Positions 48,539 through 59,065 of a DNA stretch of 64,000 nucleotides are shown here, in pieces (position 1 is the first letter of the stretch; each line of letters begins with the position of its first letter). The translations under genes and the position numbers were made by a program. The DNA comes from Emydura subglobosa (lineage: Eukaryota > Chordata > Testudines > Chelidae): the NCBI GenBank assembly GCA_007922225.1, contig ML679960.1, positions 9,246,402 through 9,310,401 of the forward strand. Reading direction: 5' to 3'. Below the pieces are notes generated by a model, which was not told the origin of the DNA, did no database searches, and saw only the letters and a program-made list of their open reading frames with translations.

Positions 48539-48853
48539 GTTGCTTATCTTTGTAAGTATAATTCTTCAAGATGCATGGGCCCTATCTGTATTTTGCTGCA
48601 GGTACACATGCACTCTATGAACCTGGAGCTGGAGATTTCTGAAAGCAATGTCCATTATTCTGCCCACGTGCCTTTGCTCTCCTCATGCCTCCAACTGAGA
48701 AGATAAAGGGCTAGGTGAACTGACTGCCTTCTTCAGTCCCTTCTCCACTGTGAACCAAAAGATCATCCAAAGCTGAGGAGAATGAGAATGGGTAGTAGAA
48801 TACAGATAGGGACCACACATCTCAAAGAACCTCCAGTTATAAAGCTAAGTAAC
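48539..48853. repeat. DIRS terminal foldback
   Basis: The sequence at 48,539-48,599 ('gttgcttatctttgtaag', 'attcttcaag', 'ccctatctgtatttt') is inversely repeated at 48,792-48,853 ('gaatacagataggg', 'ctcaaagaac', 'agctaagtaac'). A hairpin with arms of about 60 bp and a loop of about 190 bp is therefore encoded at the element's end. Just inside follows the 'cttcttcaagtgctg' block that pairs with the far terminus. Confidence 0.7.
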
Positions 48854-49439
48854 CTTCTCTTCTTCAAGTGCTGTCCCTATGTGTATTCTACTGTGGGTGA
48901 CTGACAAGCAGTACTCAAGTAGGAGGAGGGTGAAAAGGTACAGATGGTAGAGCCACAAGAAGGATTGTCATTCCAAAAGCCGCATCAGTGGAGGAGCCCT
49001 GAACTGAAGCATAATGCCTCACAAATGCATAGATGGAACTCCACAGGTCTGTTTTGCAGACGTCAAAGTAGCGGTGACACTTGAAGCAATGCCGTAAATG
49101 TTTCTACCACTCTTGTGGCATAAGCCCTTGCCCTGTGAGGAGGGCTGATAGCAGAGCAACACAGTCCAAAATCAATTTTGAGATTCTTTGAGAGCATATA
49201 GTTTGACCCCAATTTTTTTCTACTATGGCAACAAATAGCCTGGGAGACTTTCTGGTTGGTTTTGTTTTCTGCATGTAAAAGGCCCACTCTCACCATATGT
49301 CAAGGAAAGGGAGCCTCATTTCTACTGAAGATGTGTGAGGTTTTGGGAAGAACACAAGTAAATGAATTGACCGGTTCAGGTGAAACTCAGACTATGTTGG
49401 GGGTGAACTCTGGGTGTAAATCTAATGAAACTTTGTCCT

Positions 49440-49895
49440 TATGAAATAACATAAGGAGGATCCATCTTCAGGACTCCAAGCTCACCTTGTGGTGAAATGT
49501 CCAGGTGCCCTGCTCTGTACAGTTCCACCTGGGTGCTCCAACACAACAGGGAGGAATCTGTAATGATCATTCTGTCTGTTGGGGAGGGGGGGGGAAGGAA
49601 GGGAATTCATAGTTGGCAGGCATTCTTCCACCTCAGTAGAGATTATATTACTTTGACAGAAACAGTTACTATAATGCTCAGGGACTGCCAGTTTGGAGAG
49701 TACACTGTTTGAAGCCTCACCTGTAGACAACACAGGTGAAGCCTGCCAAATGGTGTGATGTAAATGAATGAAGTCATATGACTCGGGGGGGAAGAGAGAG
49801 AGAGAGGTTTTAACAGGTGCTTGAGGGTTGCTTCTGACTTGGTCTAGGAGATTGTTCATTGCCTGGAACCTGTCCATTGGTAGGTAAGCCCTCAC
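49440..49895 (-). pseudogene. DIRS RT thumb and RNase H-like region, decayed
   Basis: A 137-codon minus frame begins 'RAYLPMDRFQAMNNLLDQVR', which matches the segment just after the RT palm in DIRS polymerases. Further on, in another frame, 'ITDSSLLCWSTQ' resembles the first catalytic-Asp block of the DIRS RNase H, normally a TDAS-like motif. RNase H would remove the RNA strand after reverse transcription. Frameshifts and stops separate the blocks, and a G-run near 49,580 marks one shift. The later RNase H acidic residues were not located. Confidence 0.65.
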
Positions 49896-50047
49896 TGTGA
49901 CTTAATTTAAGGATTTCCTGATGCAGTCCAATGTCAGCATTGGGGTGAGAGGATGGACTTTTCAGAGTTTATGCTCAAGGAGGAGAAAATCTGCAGCACT
50001 GCCAAAGTTTATGCATAGACCCTTTGACATGTTCCGGTGACAAGAAG

Positions 50048-50227
50048 CTAGTCTTCGAGATAGAAAAAGATGGTGAAGCGATGGTGCCTGATATGGTGCC
50101 GGCTACTACAGAAAATACTTTGATGAAGACCTTGAGGGGTTGAGGCAAGGACAAAAGGGAGAATTTTATATTGAAAATGATCAGAGCCACCATGAATCTG
50201 AGAAAATGTCCGAACAAAGTTGATATC
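50048..50227 (-). pseudogene. DIRS reverse transcriptase, C-terminal half of palm
   Basis: Minus frame with 'GGSDHFQYKILPF', the DIRS counterpart of the F-Q-Y-K-x-L-P-F block, then after a run of changes 'TIFFYLED' followed at once by a stop (50,048-50,050). In active DIRS enzymes the catalytic box reads Y-L-D-D-W, so here the first catalytic Asp is Glu and the Trp codon has become TAG. Another frame contains 'FSVVAGTI', showing an indel inside the domain. The upstream half lies beyond the insert, at 51.48-51.81 kb. Confidence 0.8.
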
Positions 50228-51460
50228 TGTATTCCGCTGGCGCAGAGTGTTCGTATTAGAGATCTCAGTAGTGGGAGAAAACAACCAAACAAATACCCAA
50301 GCACAATTTTTATTAAAGCAAAAACTAGCGTATAAGTCAATCTTTTCATTAATCCCATACCCACGTTATATTAGCAGCACATTTCATTGGGGTAGGGAGA
50401 TAAGATAAGGGTTACACATCAACTTCCCAACATATTCTACACATAAGCAATATTGCTTATCACCCAAGCAACCAACAATATAGATAAAACATTATCTATC
50501 AAGAAGATAGACAAACATTCGACAAATGGGGATAACCATACTACAACAGAGGGAAATGTCCACAATTACAGTTATTATTCTTATCTGAACAGCACCAGCA
50601 TTTAGCCATCAAAATAGCAAGGAGCAGGCCTGCCAGGAGCACACCCACCATGATGACCACCTGAAAGGCCCATAGCAATGCTAGTGTTAAATCTTCGGAA
50701 CTCATTAGCAGCATCGGGAGAGTGGGGAAGAATAATAATATTTGCTAGAGAGCCAAAGTATAGCGGACCACATTATTAAAAAAGCACAAAAAGTGCCTAC
50801 TACCAAAATTGCATGAGGCCCTAGCTGTATAGCGATAATTGGCCGAAGGGCTCAGAGTTATATCTCACAGCAGGAGGATCCCTTAAGCATCTTAAGCAGG
50901 GAAGAGGGCGCTTACCCATACAAAGGCGAGGAGACCCATTGTTCGCCCTATGAAACGAGTGATGACCAGGGAACCGACCTATACGAGGCATCCGATAACG
51001 TCTTAATGGATCCACGGAGAGTCTCAATAGGGCGGTGTCCAGAGGTCCTTATTATACCCCTTATTCCCTGTTCCAAACAATGGGCTTTACCGGGCAAGAG
51101 ATGATTTATATCTCAATCTATTTAGGGATTGGGCCTTAATCTTGTTTTTCCATTAGTCTATTGGTTGTTAGTTAGGGGCTTTTTGCAATAAGGTGACATT
51201 AGTTGTTTATTACTAAAACTACCACTTTTATTGCTGAAACTAATACTTTATTGCTGAAGCTGTTTATTTCTTGCTGACTCCAAGGTCAGCTGACTTCTAT
51301 ATTCATCTCAAGGGTATTTCCAGACCTGGGGATGGTTCCTTTTATCCCTTAAGGGCTTTCCAGACAATTCTGGTTCTTGAGAGGCCTAACTCTTGCTGAA
51401 AAGCCTGCTGCTATCACCCAGGGCCTAGCTCTTGCCATACTAATATGACCTCGCGTTACA
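50228..51460 (-). mobile_element. Retrovirus-like insertion within the DIRS RT
   Basis: About 1.2 kb interrupts the RT between the 'FHID' block (ending near 51,480) and the block resuming near 50,225. Possible tips are TGTA at 50,228 and TACA at 51,460, consistent with an LTR-type TG...CA element. On the minus strand it has a TATA-like 'ggtataataagg', AATAAA-type signals near 51,200-51,250 and a small membrane-protein-like frame at 50,541-50,714. Several CpG remain. A clean target duplication was not found, so the exact ends are uncertain, and whether it is a long solo LTR or a deleted provirus is open. Confidence 0.55.
50541..50714 (-). pseudogene. Small single-pass membrane frame with Cys-rich tail, possibly env remnant
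   Basis: A 57-codon frame from a Met at 50,714 to a TAG at 50,541-50,543. It has a short polar start, one long hydrophobic segment of about 20-24 residues rich in Leu, Val, Ala and Ile, then a Lys and a Cys-rich tail (five Cys) with Asn and Asp. That layout resembles the end of a retroviral transmembrane envelope subunit: anchor plus short cytoplasmic tail. No fusion peptide, disulfide motif or surface subunit is present, and a stop lies 8 codons upstream of the Met. A chance hydrophobic frame is the alternative. Confidence 0.35.
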
Positions 51461-51479
51461 ATAATCTTGCACACCCTAA

Positions 51480-51812
51480 TAATGTCTATGTGAAAATGTG
51501 TGTCTTTCATATTGAGAGCTATAAATCAGATGTCCTTTTCTAGGGATAGGATTATAGATGCCAAAGTGACTAAGCCAAACTTGAGTTTGTGAATAAAATG
51601 ATTGAGTTGGCAAAGGTTGAGAATGGTCTCCAACCACCCATCTTTGTGGGTACCAGGAAGTACCTTGCATAAAAACCCTTCCCTGAACACTGAAAAGGAA
51701 CCCACTCTATTGCATCTTGCTGTAAGAGGGATTCTACTTCTTGTTTGAATATGTTCCATTGAGAGTGGCCCCTGAAAGGGGGATGGGAAAGTGTTGTAGG
51801 GGGCAGAAACAA
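51480..51812 (-). pseudogene. DIRS reverse transcriptase, N-terminal fingers and palm start
   Basis: Minus frames in succession carry 'EVESLLQQDAIEWVP', 'GKGFYARYFLVPTKMGGWRP', 'LNLCQLNHFIHKLKFGLVTL' and 'LNMKDTHFHID'. These match in order the conserved blocks of DIRS-type reverse transcriptases (G-F-Y-S-R-Y-F-L-V-P-K-K-x-G-G-x-R-P, then L-N, then the A-motif with D-x-x-D-A-Y-F-H-I). At least one frameshift (near 51,660) splits them. The A-motif aspartates appear as N-M-K-D, so the first may be lost. The domain stops at about 51,480, where the inserted element begins. Confidence 0.85.
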
Positions 51813-52199
51813 ACTTTATTGTATAGCCAGATGATGTTTAGCAGCCATTTGTCTGTTTGGAAAAAAGTGTGTTAGATGACCCCCAAGGATACATGAGGAT
51901 CGATAGGTGTTGGTTTTAGTGGTTTGCAGCTCTTGAGCTCCTGTCAAAAACACCACCACTTAGCCAACGGCTGGGACTGGGATGAAGAAATTGCTGCAAA
52001 AAATGCAGGGAAGTGGGACTTTTGAATCCCCTGCCTCTGACAGATTGGCTCATAAGGTCTCCAGTGGCAGAACTGTTGAGACTTCGGTCTAGGCTTGTAC
52101 GACTGCCTATGACATTTTATTTTTAGGGCAGAAGTATCCAGTCCCAGGAACTGGAGAGTGGCCCTTGAATCCCTCAGGTGTGTAAAGACTCATCTGTCT

Positions 52200-52730
52200 T
52201 ATGGTTAAACAGATGAGTCATCAAAAGACAAGTCCTTCAATGTTCTGAACCTCCCTGGGAAACCTTGAAGCATGAAGCCACAATTCACTGTCCATTATGA
52301 TGGTGGTAGCCATTCCCCTGTAAGACCTGTCACTGATTGAAGAGCAGTCTTGGCAACCATCTTGCCTTCTCTATAAGAGCCTGAAAATGAGCTCTGTTCT
52401 TGTTGCAGAAGCTTGTAAGCAAAGTCCACACATTTTGAATAGTTCAGGAAATCATATTTAGCCAACAGTGCTTGGTAGTTAGCTATCCTGAACTGAAGGT
52501 TAGATGAAGAAAAGACCTTCCTTCTCCATAAGTTGAGATGCTAGTGTTCTTTGTCAGTCAGGGTACATAGAGGGTGTTGCTGCCTTGATCTCTCTGTGAT
52601 GGCTTGGGTCACAGAGTTAAGGAATTCCAGCCTTTTGGTTGGACGTAGTAACATTTCTCTGCCTTCTTAGGAGTAGGGGCAAAAGTAGCTGGGGTATACC
52701 CCACTGTTCTAGTTGACTCCAGAATGACTT
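52200..52730 (-). pseudogene. DIRS gag-like ORF1 relic
   Basis: Minus-strand blocks in several frames: 'TPATFAPTPKKAEKCYYVQP' (52,625-52,700), 'NYQALLAKYDFL' (52,449-52,495), 'EGKMVAKTALQSV' (52,331-52,380) and 'GFPREVQN' (52,241-52,270). Their order and spacing fit the conserved part of the DIRS ORF1 protein, thought to be the gag-like RNA-packaging product. Stops and shifts throughout show it is dead. It lies directly upstream of the RT blocks, as expected. Confidence 0.75.
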
Positions 52731-53840
52731 GGTTAACAGCTTATGTTGAGGACCCTGATTTTCCCCAAGAGGAATCTGCAGCTCCCCTGCAATTCTGCAT
52801 AAAAGAGTTCTTGAACTGCTTATACTAATCAGGTGGTGATGGAGACATTGGAACCACCACTCTATCTGAAGACGAAAATGACAATTGTGTTGGTTTTGGT
52901 GGAACTTCTCGATCCAGCGCATATTTCTCCTCTTCAGTGGGATCAGGAAGCATCTCCAGTTGCTCTTTCAGAGGGGAAGGATGGGAACACATTCGAGCAG
53001 ATTGGACCAATTATGCTGATTGACATGGGCCATGCTCCCTGTATGGCCAATAAGATGACTTGAATGGAGGTTGTGGTGCTTCCTATGGCATGGGTATCAA
53101 TGACTCCAAGGCAAGCGATGAGATGGATGTTGGACCCAAGCCGGTGCAGGCCTCCTGCCCAGGAAGATATGACTTGGAGGAGGGAATAATGGTTCAAAGT
53201 CTCCTGAGGAAGAGAAAGCTGACTCTGGATCCAACGGTGTACTGACAATACTTCTGGAAGGAAGTCAACCAGAGGATGGAATGGGAGACCGACTCACTGC
53301 ATGAAGTCAGGACCCTCTCTCTTTTTCAAGGGACCCAATGGAGAAGGAGACACCTTTTCCCTCCAAGATCTAATGTCCTCAAGAGAAGCAAAAGCCTCAG
53401 CTCTTCCTGACATGTGATGCATCCTGTCTGCCCAAACCAATGGAGCCCAAGTAGAGTGTGTCTGTGCCACAATTGTGCAAGACAGAGTCGGTATCATGGT
53501 AGGTAGCCAAGACTCTTGGTGATCACTCTTAACTGGTGCTGACGGATCCAGGTTTGTGAGATGTGTGCTTGGGTGGTACCGAAGGCACCTGTGGCTGTCA
53601 AATCACAATCTGATGCTGACAGAGCCCTAAACTTATTATGCTCCTGAGACTTCACGTCCTAAATTCCCTTAGGCTGATTTTAGAGACTTGCTCAGTATAG
53701 TCAGAGCTAAATCCAAATTCTCTGAAGTGGATTTGGAGGAGGATTTACTCTCATGATTAATGACTCTTCTGAGATATCTGTGGGGGTTGACTCCCTTGTG
53801 CCTGAGTCAGACCTCAGGGTCAGATCAACATGGGTGTTTG

Positions 53841-54182
53841 CAGAGGCATGCACAAGAGGAGGCAAGCAGGGGCACAGGTCCCCCATTAATCTGCAGGGGC
53901 ACAAATATTGCTCTTGCGAGCACAGCCCAGGTGGGAAGAGCTCTGCCTCCCCTGCTGGGACCCCGGGTGGGAGGAGCTGGTGCTATGTTAACATAGAACA
54001 GGTTATGGATACATTTATTCAGATGGCTCTATAGCGCATAGATTTTCATTGAAATGATGAGTGTGCTGCTGATTATTTATATGCATATGATGTATGTGCA
54101 CGTGTTGATATGGTTTAATGTGTATAATGTATGTATTTAATGCCCCCCTCCCAAAATGGTCAAATTTAATTTCCTGCACACG

Positions 54183-54186
<4 letters not shown>
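53841..54186 (+). mobile_element. Non-autonomous hAT-type element, copy 1
   Basis: The left tip is CAGAGGCATGCACAAG and the right tip (reverse-complemented) CAGGCGTGTGCAGG. The length is 346 bp. Left flank 'ggtgtttg' may correspond to the (TG)n on the right, so an 8-bp duplication could have seeded the microsatellite. The body shares several blocks with an inverted copy at 56,640-56,902. It sits inside the DIRS 5' region, so it is younger than that element. Confidence 0.65.

Positions 54187-54218
<32 letters not shown>
54185..54218 (+). repeat. (TG)17 microsatellite at transposon edge
   Basis: Seventeen TG units start at the hAT-type right tip and run into G-rich sequence. Confidence 0.92.
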
Positions 54219-54220
<2 letters not shown>

Positions 54221-54743
54221 AGGGGGGGAATGGGCGAGTCCCCTGGCCTGGGTCCGATTACAGCCTCATGGCAAATACTGCACACCTTGCCATGATGTGG
54301 GCTTCCCTGAGGCACTACAAGCAGGACTGATGGTAGTTGCTGATGGAGAAGGAGCATGGACAGGAAGCATATATTTTGAAATCCAGAGTCCTGGACACAG
54401 TCCAGTACCCATAATGGAGTATGGGGAGGGGCTCCCCACGTCAGGAAAGCTAACTAACTATGAAACACTAAAACTAAGATAAAATTCTGAACTCTAAAAT
54501 CTTCTAAAAACTATTTAGACATACATACAGAGAGAGAGAGGAAAAAAAAAAAAAAAAAGAAGAAATTCAGGACACTGAGGGTTCTGATCTGGACCATGCA
54601 GCAGAGAAAGAACTGGATAGGCTGTCAGTCTGTCCCACCCTTTACCTTCTAAGTCAAAGGCATGAGGTGGGCCAAGGCACATGTGTGGACCAACGGACAC
54701 AGCTTTCAAAATTTTCCAGTTGTGTGTGCCTGGTATGAATGCA

Positions 54744-54815
54744 TACCCACAGTGGAATACACAGAGGGAGCAGCACTCAAAGACAAATAGGTCTTACACA
54801 GCAAGTTACGAAATG
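54744..54815. repeat. DIRS far inverted terminus
   Basis: 'acccacagtggaatacacag' followed by 'agcactcaaagac' and 'ttacacagcaagttac' is the inverted counterpart of 48,847-48,903. It marks the 5' end of the minus-strand DIRS element. Confidence 0.65.
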
Positions 54816-54823
54816 AATTGCAT

Positions 54824-54890
54824 GGGGTGAAATCCTGGCCCTATTGAAGTCAAGGGACATTAGCCATTAACTTCAGTAGGGCCCTATTTT
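54824..54890. repeat. Small palindromic repeat
   Basis: Arms 'ggtgaaatcctggccctatt' and 'cagtagggccctattttctc' are imperfectly inverted about 'gacattagccatta'. Same family as 63,727-63,795. Confidence 0.55.
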
Positions 54891-56639
54891 CTCATTAGTA
54901 TTTATCTGATGTCTTTAGCTGGCTGGACACTTCTTAAGCAATCAGGTTTAGCCCAGCTCATTATAAGGCATCTCATTTTATTTCTCAGAAACTGTATCTG
55001 AGTTGTAATATCTGATCCAAGTATATTTAACATTTTTTCTGCATTTATCTTACCCTGATATACAGTAACCACTTCAGTTATGTTTTTTAACTCTCATTAG
55101 AAACTTGTTTCATTTTTTGTTTCACAAAATAGTTTTAGCCCAGTTCTATTTGTACTTTTGATTCCAAACATACATTTATTTCCCCAAGCTCTTTTTGCTG
55201 AATCAGGTCTGCTCCCATTTCTGCTGAACCTGTGAACTGGTGTAAATCCATTTAATTATATATTTATGTATTTTTTATAAATTTATACTGGATATACTTC
55301 TCCAGCATACTAGAACTATTACTACAGTATTTAACAAGTTTTAAAATCCTTAATATACTTATACTCAGATGTACATGAACTCATACTTTGCTCATGGGGT
55401 CAACTGAGTAATTAGGACAATATAAGTGCTTTCATACTTCATGGCCTATAGATTTCTGTGTTCATGAAAACTGGCCCTTCAGACCCATTAAAAAAAAAAA
55501 GTATGAACTTCTTTTGAACCAAATTCGAAAGAATTGCCATACCTCTTGACTGCTGGATAAGAACTGAATCCTTTTTGTGTAAACACAAATAAGGAACTTC
55601 TATACAAAATTAGAATGAAATGTTTCATTTACATCTGCTTTTGAGTGCAGCAATTACTGTACAGCACTGAATACCTAAAATGAAAAATCTTCAAACATTC
55701 TGAATGCAGCAGGAGAAAAACATATGGCAAACTAAGAGTGATTCAAAATACTCTGAAATGAAAGTTACGGATTTGCTGGAGAAGAAATAATTGATTTTAT
55801 GCACCAAAAGCCCATGAAATGGCAAGGAAGGCAATTTATGTAATCTGTGTTTGCCTAATAAGGAACCACCATGAGGCACATTTGCAATGTGTATGTTTGC
55901 ATGCACTTCTTATTCTTTAAAGATGGATTCCTCTTTCTACTACACCTTACAGAGTTAATTGTCTCAAGTATCACACTCAATTTTTCTTTCAAGCAAGCTT
56001 TGTTCCCCAACAGCTAACAAGTGTTCACTAAAACTAAGAAACTAAATGGCATGGTACATTTGCTAGGTTTTTAAAATATATTTTCATCATTCAATGAATG
56101 AATTTCCAGCTCTTAGTAAACAATATATAGTGAACCTTCCTACATATTTCACATTTTGATATTGTTAGTTTGATAGTGCATAGCTTTGTTTTTCCTCTAT
56201 TTCACACTGCTTTGGCAAATATATTTATATGAAGCTTTCTTTACCCTCATAAGCAGCCTACATATTTGATGGGGAAAATGGAGTCATTACTATTGTCTAT
56301 AATTGACATCTTTCTGTGTGATGTCTTTTTAGCATGCACTCATCATTCATGTGATGCAGTTTGATTTTTTTATTTTATCATGAACTTTCCATACAAGTAT
56401 TCTTATTCAGAACATGTATTTGACACCTTTTAAAAGGCCCAGCACTTCCTTCCTGTCTGTTTATATAATCCCATTTGCTGGGATTGCTTCCCCCACGATT
56501 AACCCCTCAGATGAAACTCTACCCAATTAATTGACACCCTCTGTCAACTACCTATCTTTTAAATAAGTCCCAATTTATATATAGTGGTGGGCATTAGAGT
56601 CACTGGGTGCTGAATTAGCTCCTGACCAGCATACTCTGT

Positions 56640-56902
56640 TATACCTGCAAAGACATGTAGTTTAGAAGCAAAGTGATGTCACCTGTCTGAACATGAAAGG
56701 GTTTTTTTTCCAGGTGTTCAACAATTATATCCACAGTCTCTTCTATGTTAACAGAGCCAATTCCTCCTGCCTGGGGCCCCGGTGGGGGAGGTAGAATTCC
56801 TCCTGCCCGGGACTGTGGTGACAAGAATGAGTAGTTTTGTGCCCCCACTGATTATTGGGGGGAGCAGTGCACCTGTTTGTCCCCCCCTTGTGCACACCCC
56901 TG
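56640..56902 (-). mobile_element. Non-autonomous hAT-type element, copy 2 (inverted)
   Basis: The minus strand starts CAGGGGTGTGCACAAG at 56,902 and then follows copy 1 block by block: a 'gggggcacaaa' segment, a 'gggcaggaggaattc' segment and 'gttaacatagaagagac'. The other end was not fixed and may lie near 56,580. No target duplication was found. Confidence 0.6.
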
Positions 56903-57365
56903 ATGGAGGGAGATGGACTTGTCCCGAGGTTTTGATCTTCTAGGATGATGAAAGAAGCACAGAGACAAGCAACTTGGAGTGCCCACTCCCTTCCACTTAC
57001 TTGACCTAATATTTACCCTTGGAATGGTGAAGATCCCTGCTGTCTCAACCCTTACATGTAAAGTCTGCAGCACCCTACCACTAAGTCTGCACTCTGAAGG
57101 AAGTCTGGTTTTAAACCTGTGTTTGGTCACAAAGAAAATGCATGGATATAGGCAGTCACAATTACAATGGCAATTAAGCAACAAACATCACAAGAGCTCC
57201 ACATGCACACAATCTGGTAGAAGCCAGAATCTGGCATGCTTTCCTCAAGAAAGCTAGGATGTAAATAAAATGTTGCAATGGAAAAATGATACGTTTTGGT
57301 GACTTGTGTGTGGCTTCATTGGCAGTCACTTACATGCATCCAGTAAATATCCTATTTTCCATACT

Positions 57366-57418
57366 GTGTGTGTATATATATATATATATATATACATACA
57401 CATACACATATACACACA
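57366..57418 (+). repeat. Compound (TG)n(TA)n(CA)n microsatellite
   Basis: Alternating purine-pyrimidine DNA: TG units, 11 TA units, then CA/TA units. Confidence 0.9.
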
Positions 57419-57889
57419 TTATGGGTAGGGTGACCAGATGCCCCGATTTTATAGGAACAGTCTGGATATTCCGGGGCTTTGTCTTATATAGACGCCTATT
57501 ACCCCACACCCTTTGAACAATTGCTGTATGGCCACCCAACTTATGGGCCAGACTCATACCATTTCTTTCCTCACATAATAGCAAACTTGTGAAGTTTTCC
57601 CACTGGTTTCTTTGGAACTACTTGTTAAGTAAGATGTCATTCAAGACAATTAATGGTATAAGAATTTGTGCAGAATACAGGCAGAACTTTCATTCAATAC
57701 TGAATTCTTCGTAAAATATATTTCCTATTTTTCTGTGTACTTTTAACAAGTCATTAGTATTAAACAGGCTTAGTATTAAACAGAAAATTGACAAAAAGGA
57801 GTAACTGGCAAAGGTTGGCAAAAAAGTAGTTTACTGCAACTTTTTTGTGGTGGAAATATTGTAGATCCTGCGAAAAGGGACAAATGTTT

Positions 57890-57985
57890 TAGTGGTTTTA
57901 AATATAAAACCACCTTCATTCAAGGACATCAAAGTGCTTTACAAACATTACTATACCTCATCAGAGATTAATATACCTCATGAGA
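57890..57985 (-). repeat. MIR/SINE fragment
   Basis: 'caaagtgctttacaaacatt' followed by two 'atacctcat' words corresponds to the antisense tail of a MIR-like element. Confidence 0.6.
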
Positions 57986-58864
57986 AACTATTATTTTGAT
58001 GCTCTGCATTGCAGAATAAATAAGTGGCTAAATATTGGGCTCTGTGACATTTGCTTGGCAGTTACTTTCTCACATCCTCCCTCAACTCCATCAAAGCTGA
58101 TACTGCATAATGTTATAAAGTATATAATATTTTCTTTTCCTATTATTGCCATCAATAGTTTTGTTTCCAAATTCTCAGTGGCTAAGCATTTCCAGTTTTC
58201 TTGTCTACACAAGTACAAACTAAGTAAATTTGCATCCTCAATTTTAATGTCACTTTTCATTCACTACTTGAAGAACTTTATAAAAATAATGGTATGAAAA
58301 AAGATGTGAATATAAGTGGATGAAGAGTTTCCCCTACAGGTTTTTCTTGTATGTGGATTGGAAAGGGGTGAATAAAGGCAGAAAAAGCATCAGTTAGACT
58401 GAAAATAATTTTTCCATGTACAGGCCTGTTTACACTGACTGTATAATGGGGAGAACTGTTACTATGCAGTAGCATGTCACTTGTATGCTTTAAGATTTCC
58501 AAAATTACTAACTGGATAAAAAAAATGTATTGTACTCAAAACCATTAAGGTGTCTAGATATAGTGATGATTAAGAACCTGATCGAACTCCTATATAAAAA
58601 AAATTCTATGAGGCCATAAGTTAATACCAAATCATCTACGCCAATTCTTCAGTTCTCTAAAGTGGGTGTATAAAGTTAAGTAAGTGCTTACGTATATAAA
58701 TCGTGCTGCCTCGGTGCACACAAATATAGGTTGTGTAACTTTTGGCACCTGAATGTGAAAATTTTGGTCCCAATGCTTGGTTTTATGCAGCTGTATTTTT
58801 TGTTCCATTTTTATTTGAAAATGGAAGACTAAAAGGCAGCACTCTTAGGAGATGAGGATAGAAC

Positions 58865-59065
58865 CTGTCATTTAACCACCATCTTCCCTTTCAAAAAGCA
58901 AGTCACTGAATATCTCTGTTATGACAATACTACTCACCCTCTGTACCTCACAGGTGCGTTCAGAGGTTTCATTAATGCTTGCAAAACCTCTTTGAGATAC
59001 TTGGATCAAGAATATTATTATATATTACAATGTATTATTGGTGCTAAGAGTATTACAGAGATAAG
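58865..59065 (+). repeat. MIR/SINE
   Basis: 'aagcaagtcactgaatatct', 'ctctgtacctcacagg', 'cattaatgcttgcaaaacct' and 'tttgagatacttggatcaag' follow the sense MIR order from mid-body to tail. Confidence 0.7.

Larger units (their letters stand above)
48539..54815 (-). mobile_element. DIRS-family retrotransposon relic with nested insertions
   Basis: Minus-strand element. In its 5'-to-3' order (high to low coordinate) it has a terminal repeat at about 54.74-54.82 kb, a gag-like block at 52.2-52.7 kb, reverse transcriptase split between 51.48-51.81 and 50.05-50.23 kb, an RT-thumb and RNase H-like block at 49.44-49.90 kb, and a terminal region at 48.54-48.90 kb. The termini are inverted: 'cccacagtggaatacacag' near 54,746 is the reverse complement, with few changes, of 'tgtgtattctactgtggg' near 48,878. 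DIRS elements replicate through reverse transcription but integrate with a tyrosine recombinase and have such inverted ends. Only about 540 bp lies between RNase H and the terminus, and no recombinase or methyltransferase motif was recognised, so that part seems deleted or decayed. All frames carry stops and shifts. Confidence 0.8.
54891..57889. other. Intergenic or intronic DNA, no gene seen
   Basis: A/T-rich sequence without a supported gene, apart from the hAT-type repeat at 56,640-56,902 and the microsatellite at 57,366-57,418. Open frames up to 110 codons (56,852-57,184 minus) have no motif. Confidence 0.5.

Noticed and set aside
54166..54357. Minus-strand frame containing a run of Thr-His
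   Set aside because: It is a translation of the (TG)n microsatellite.
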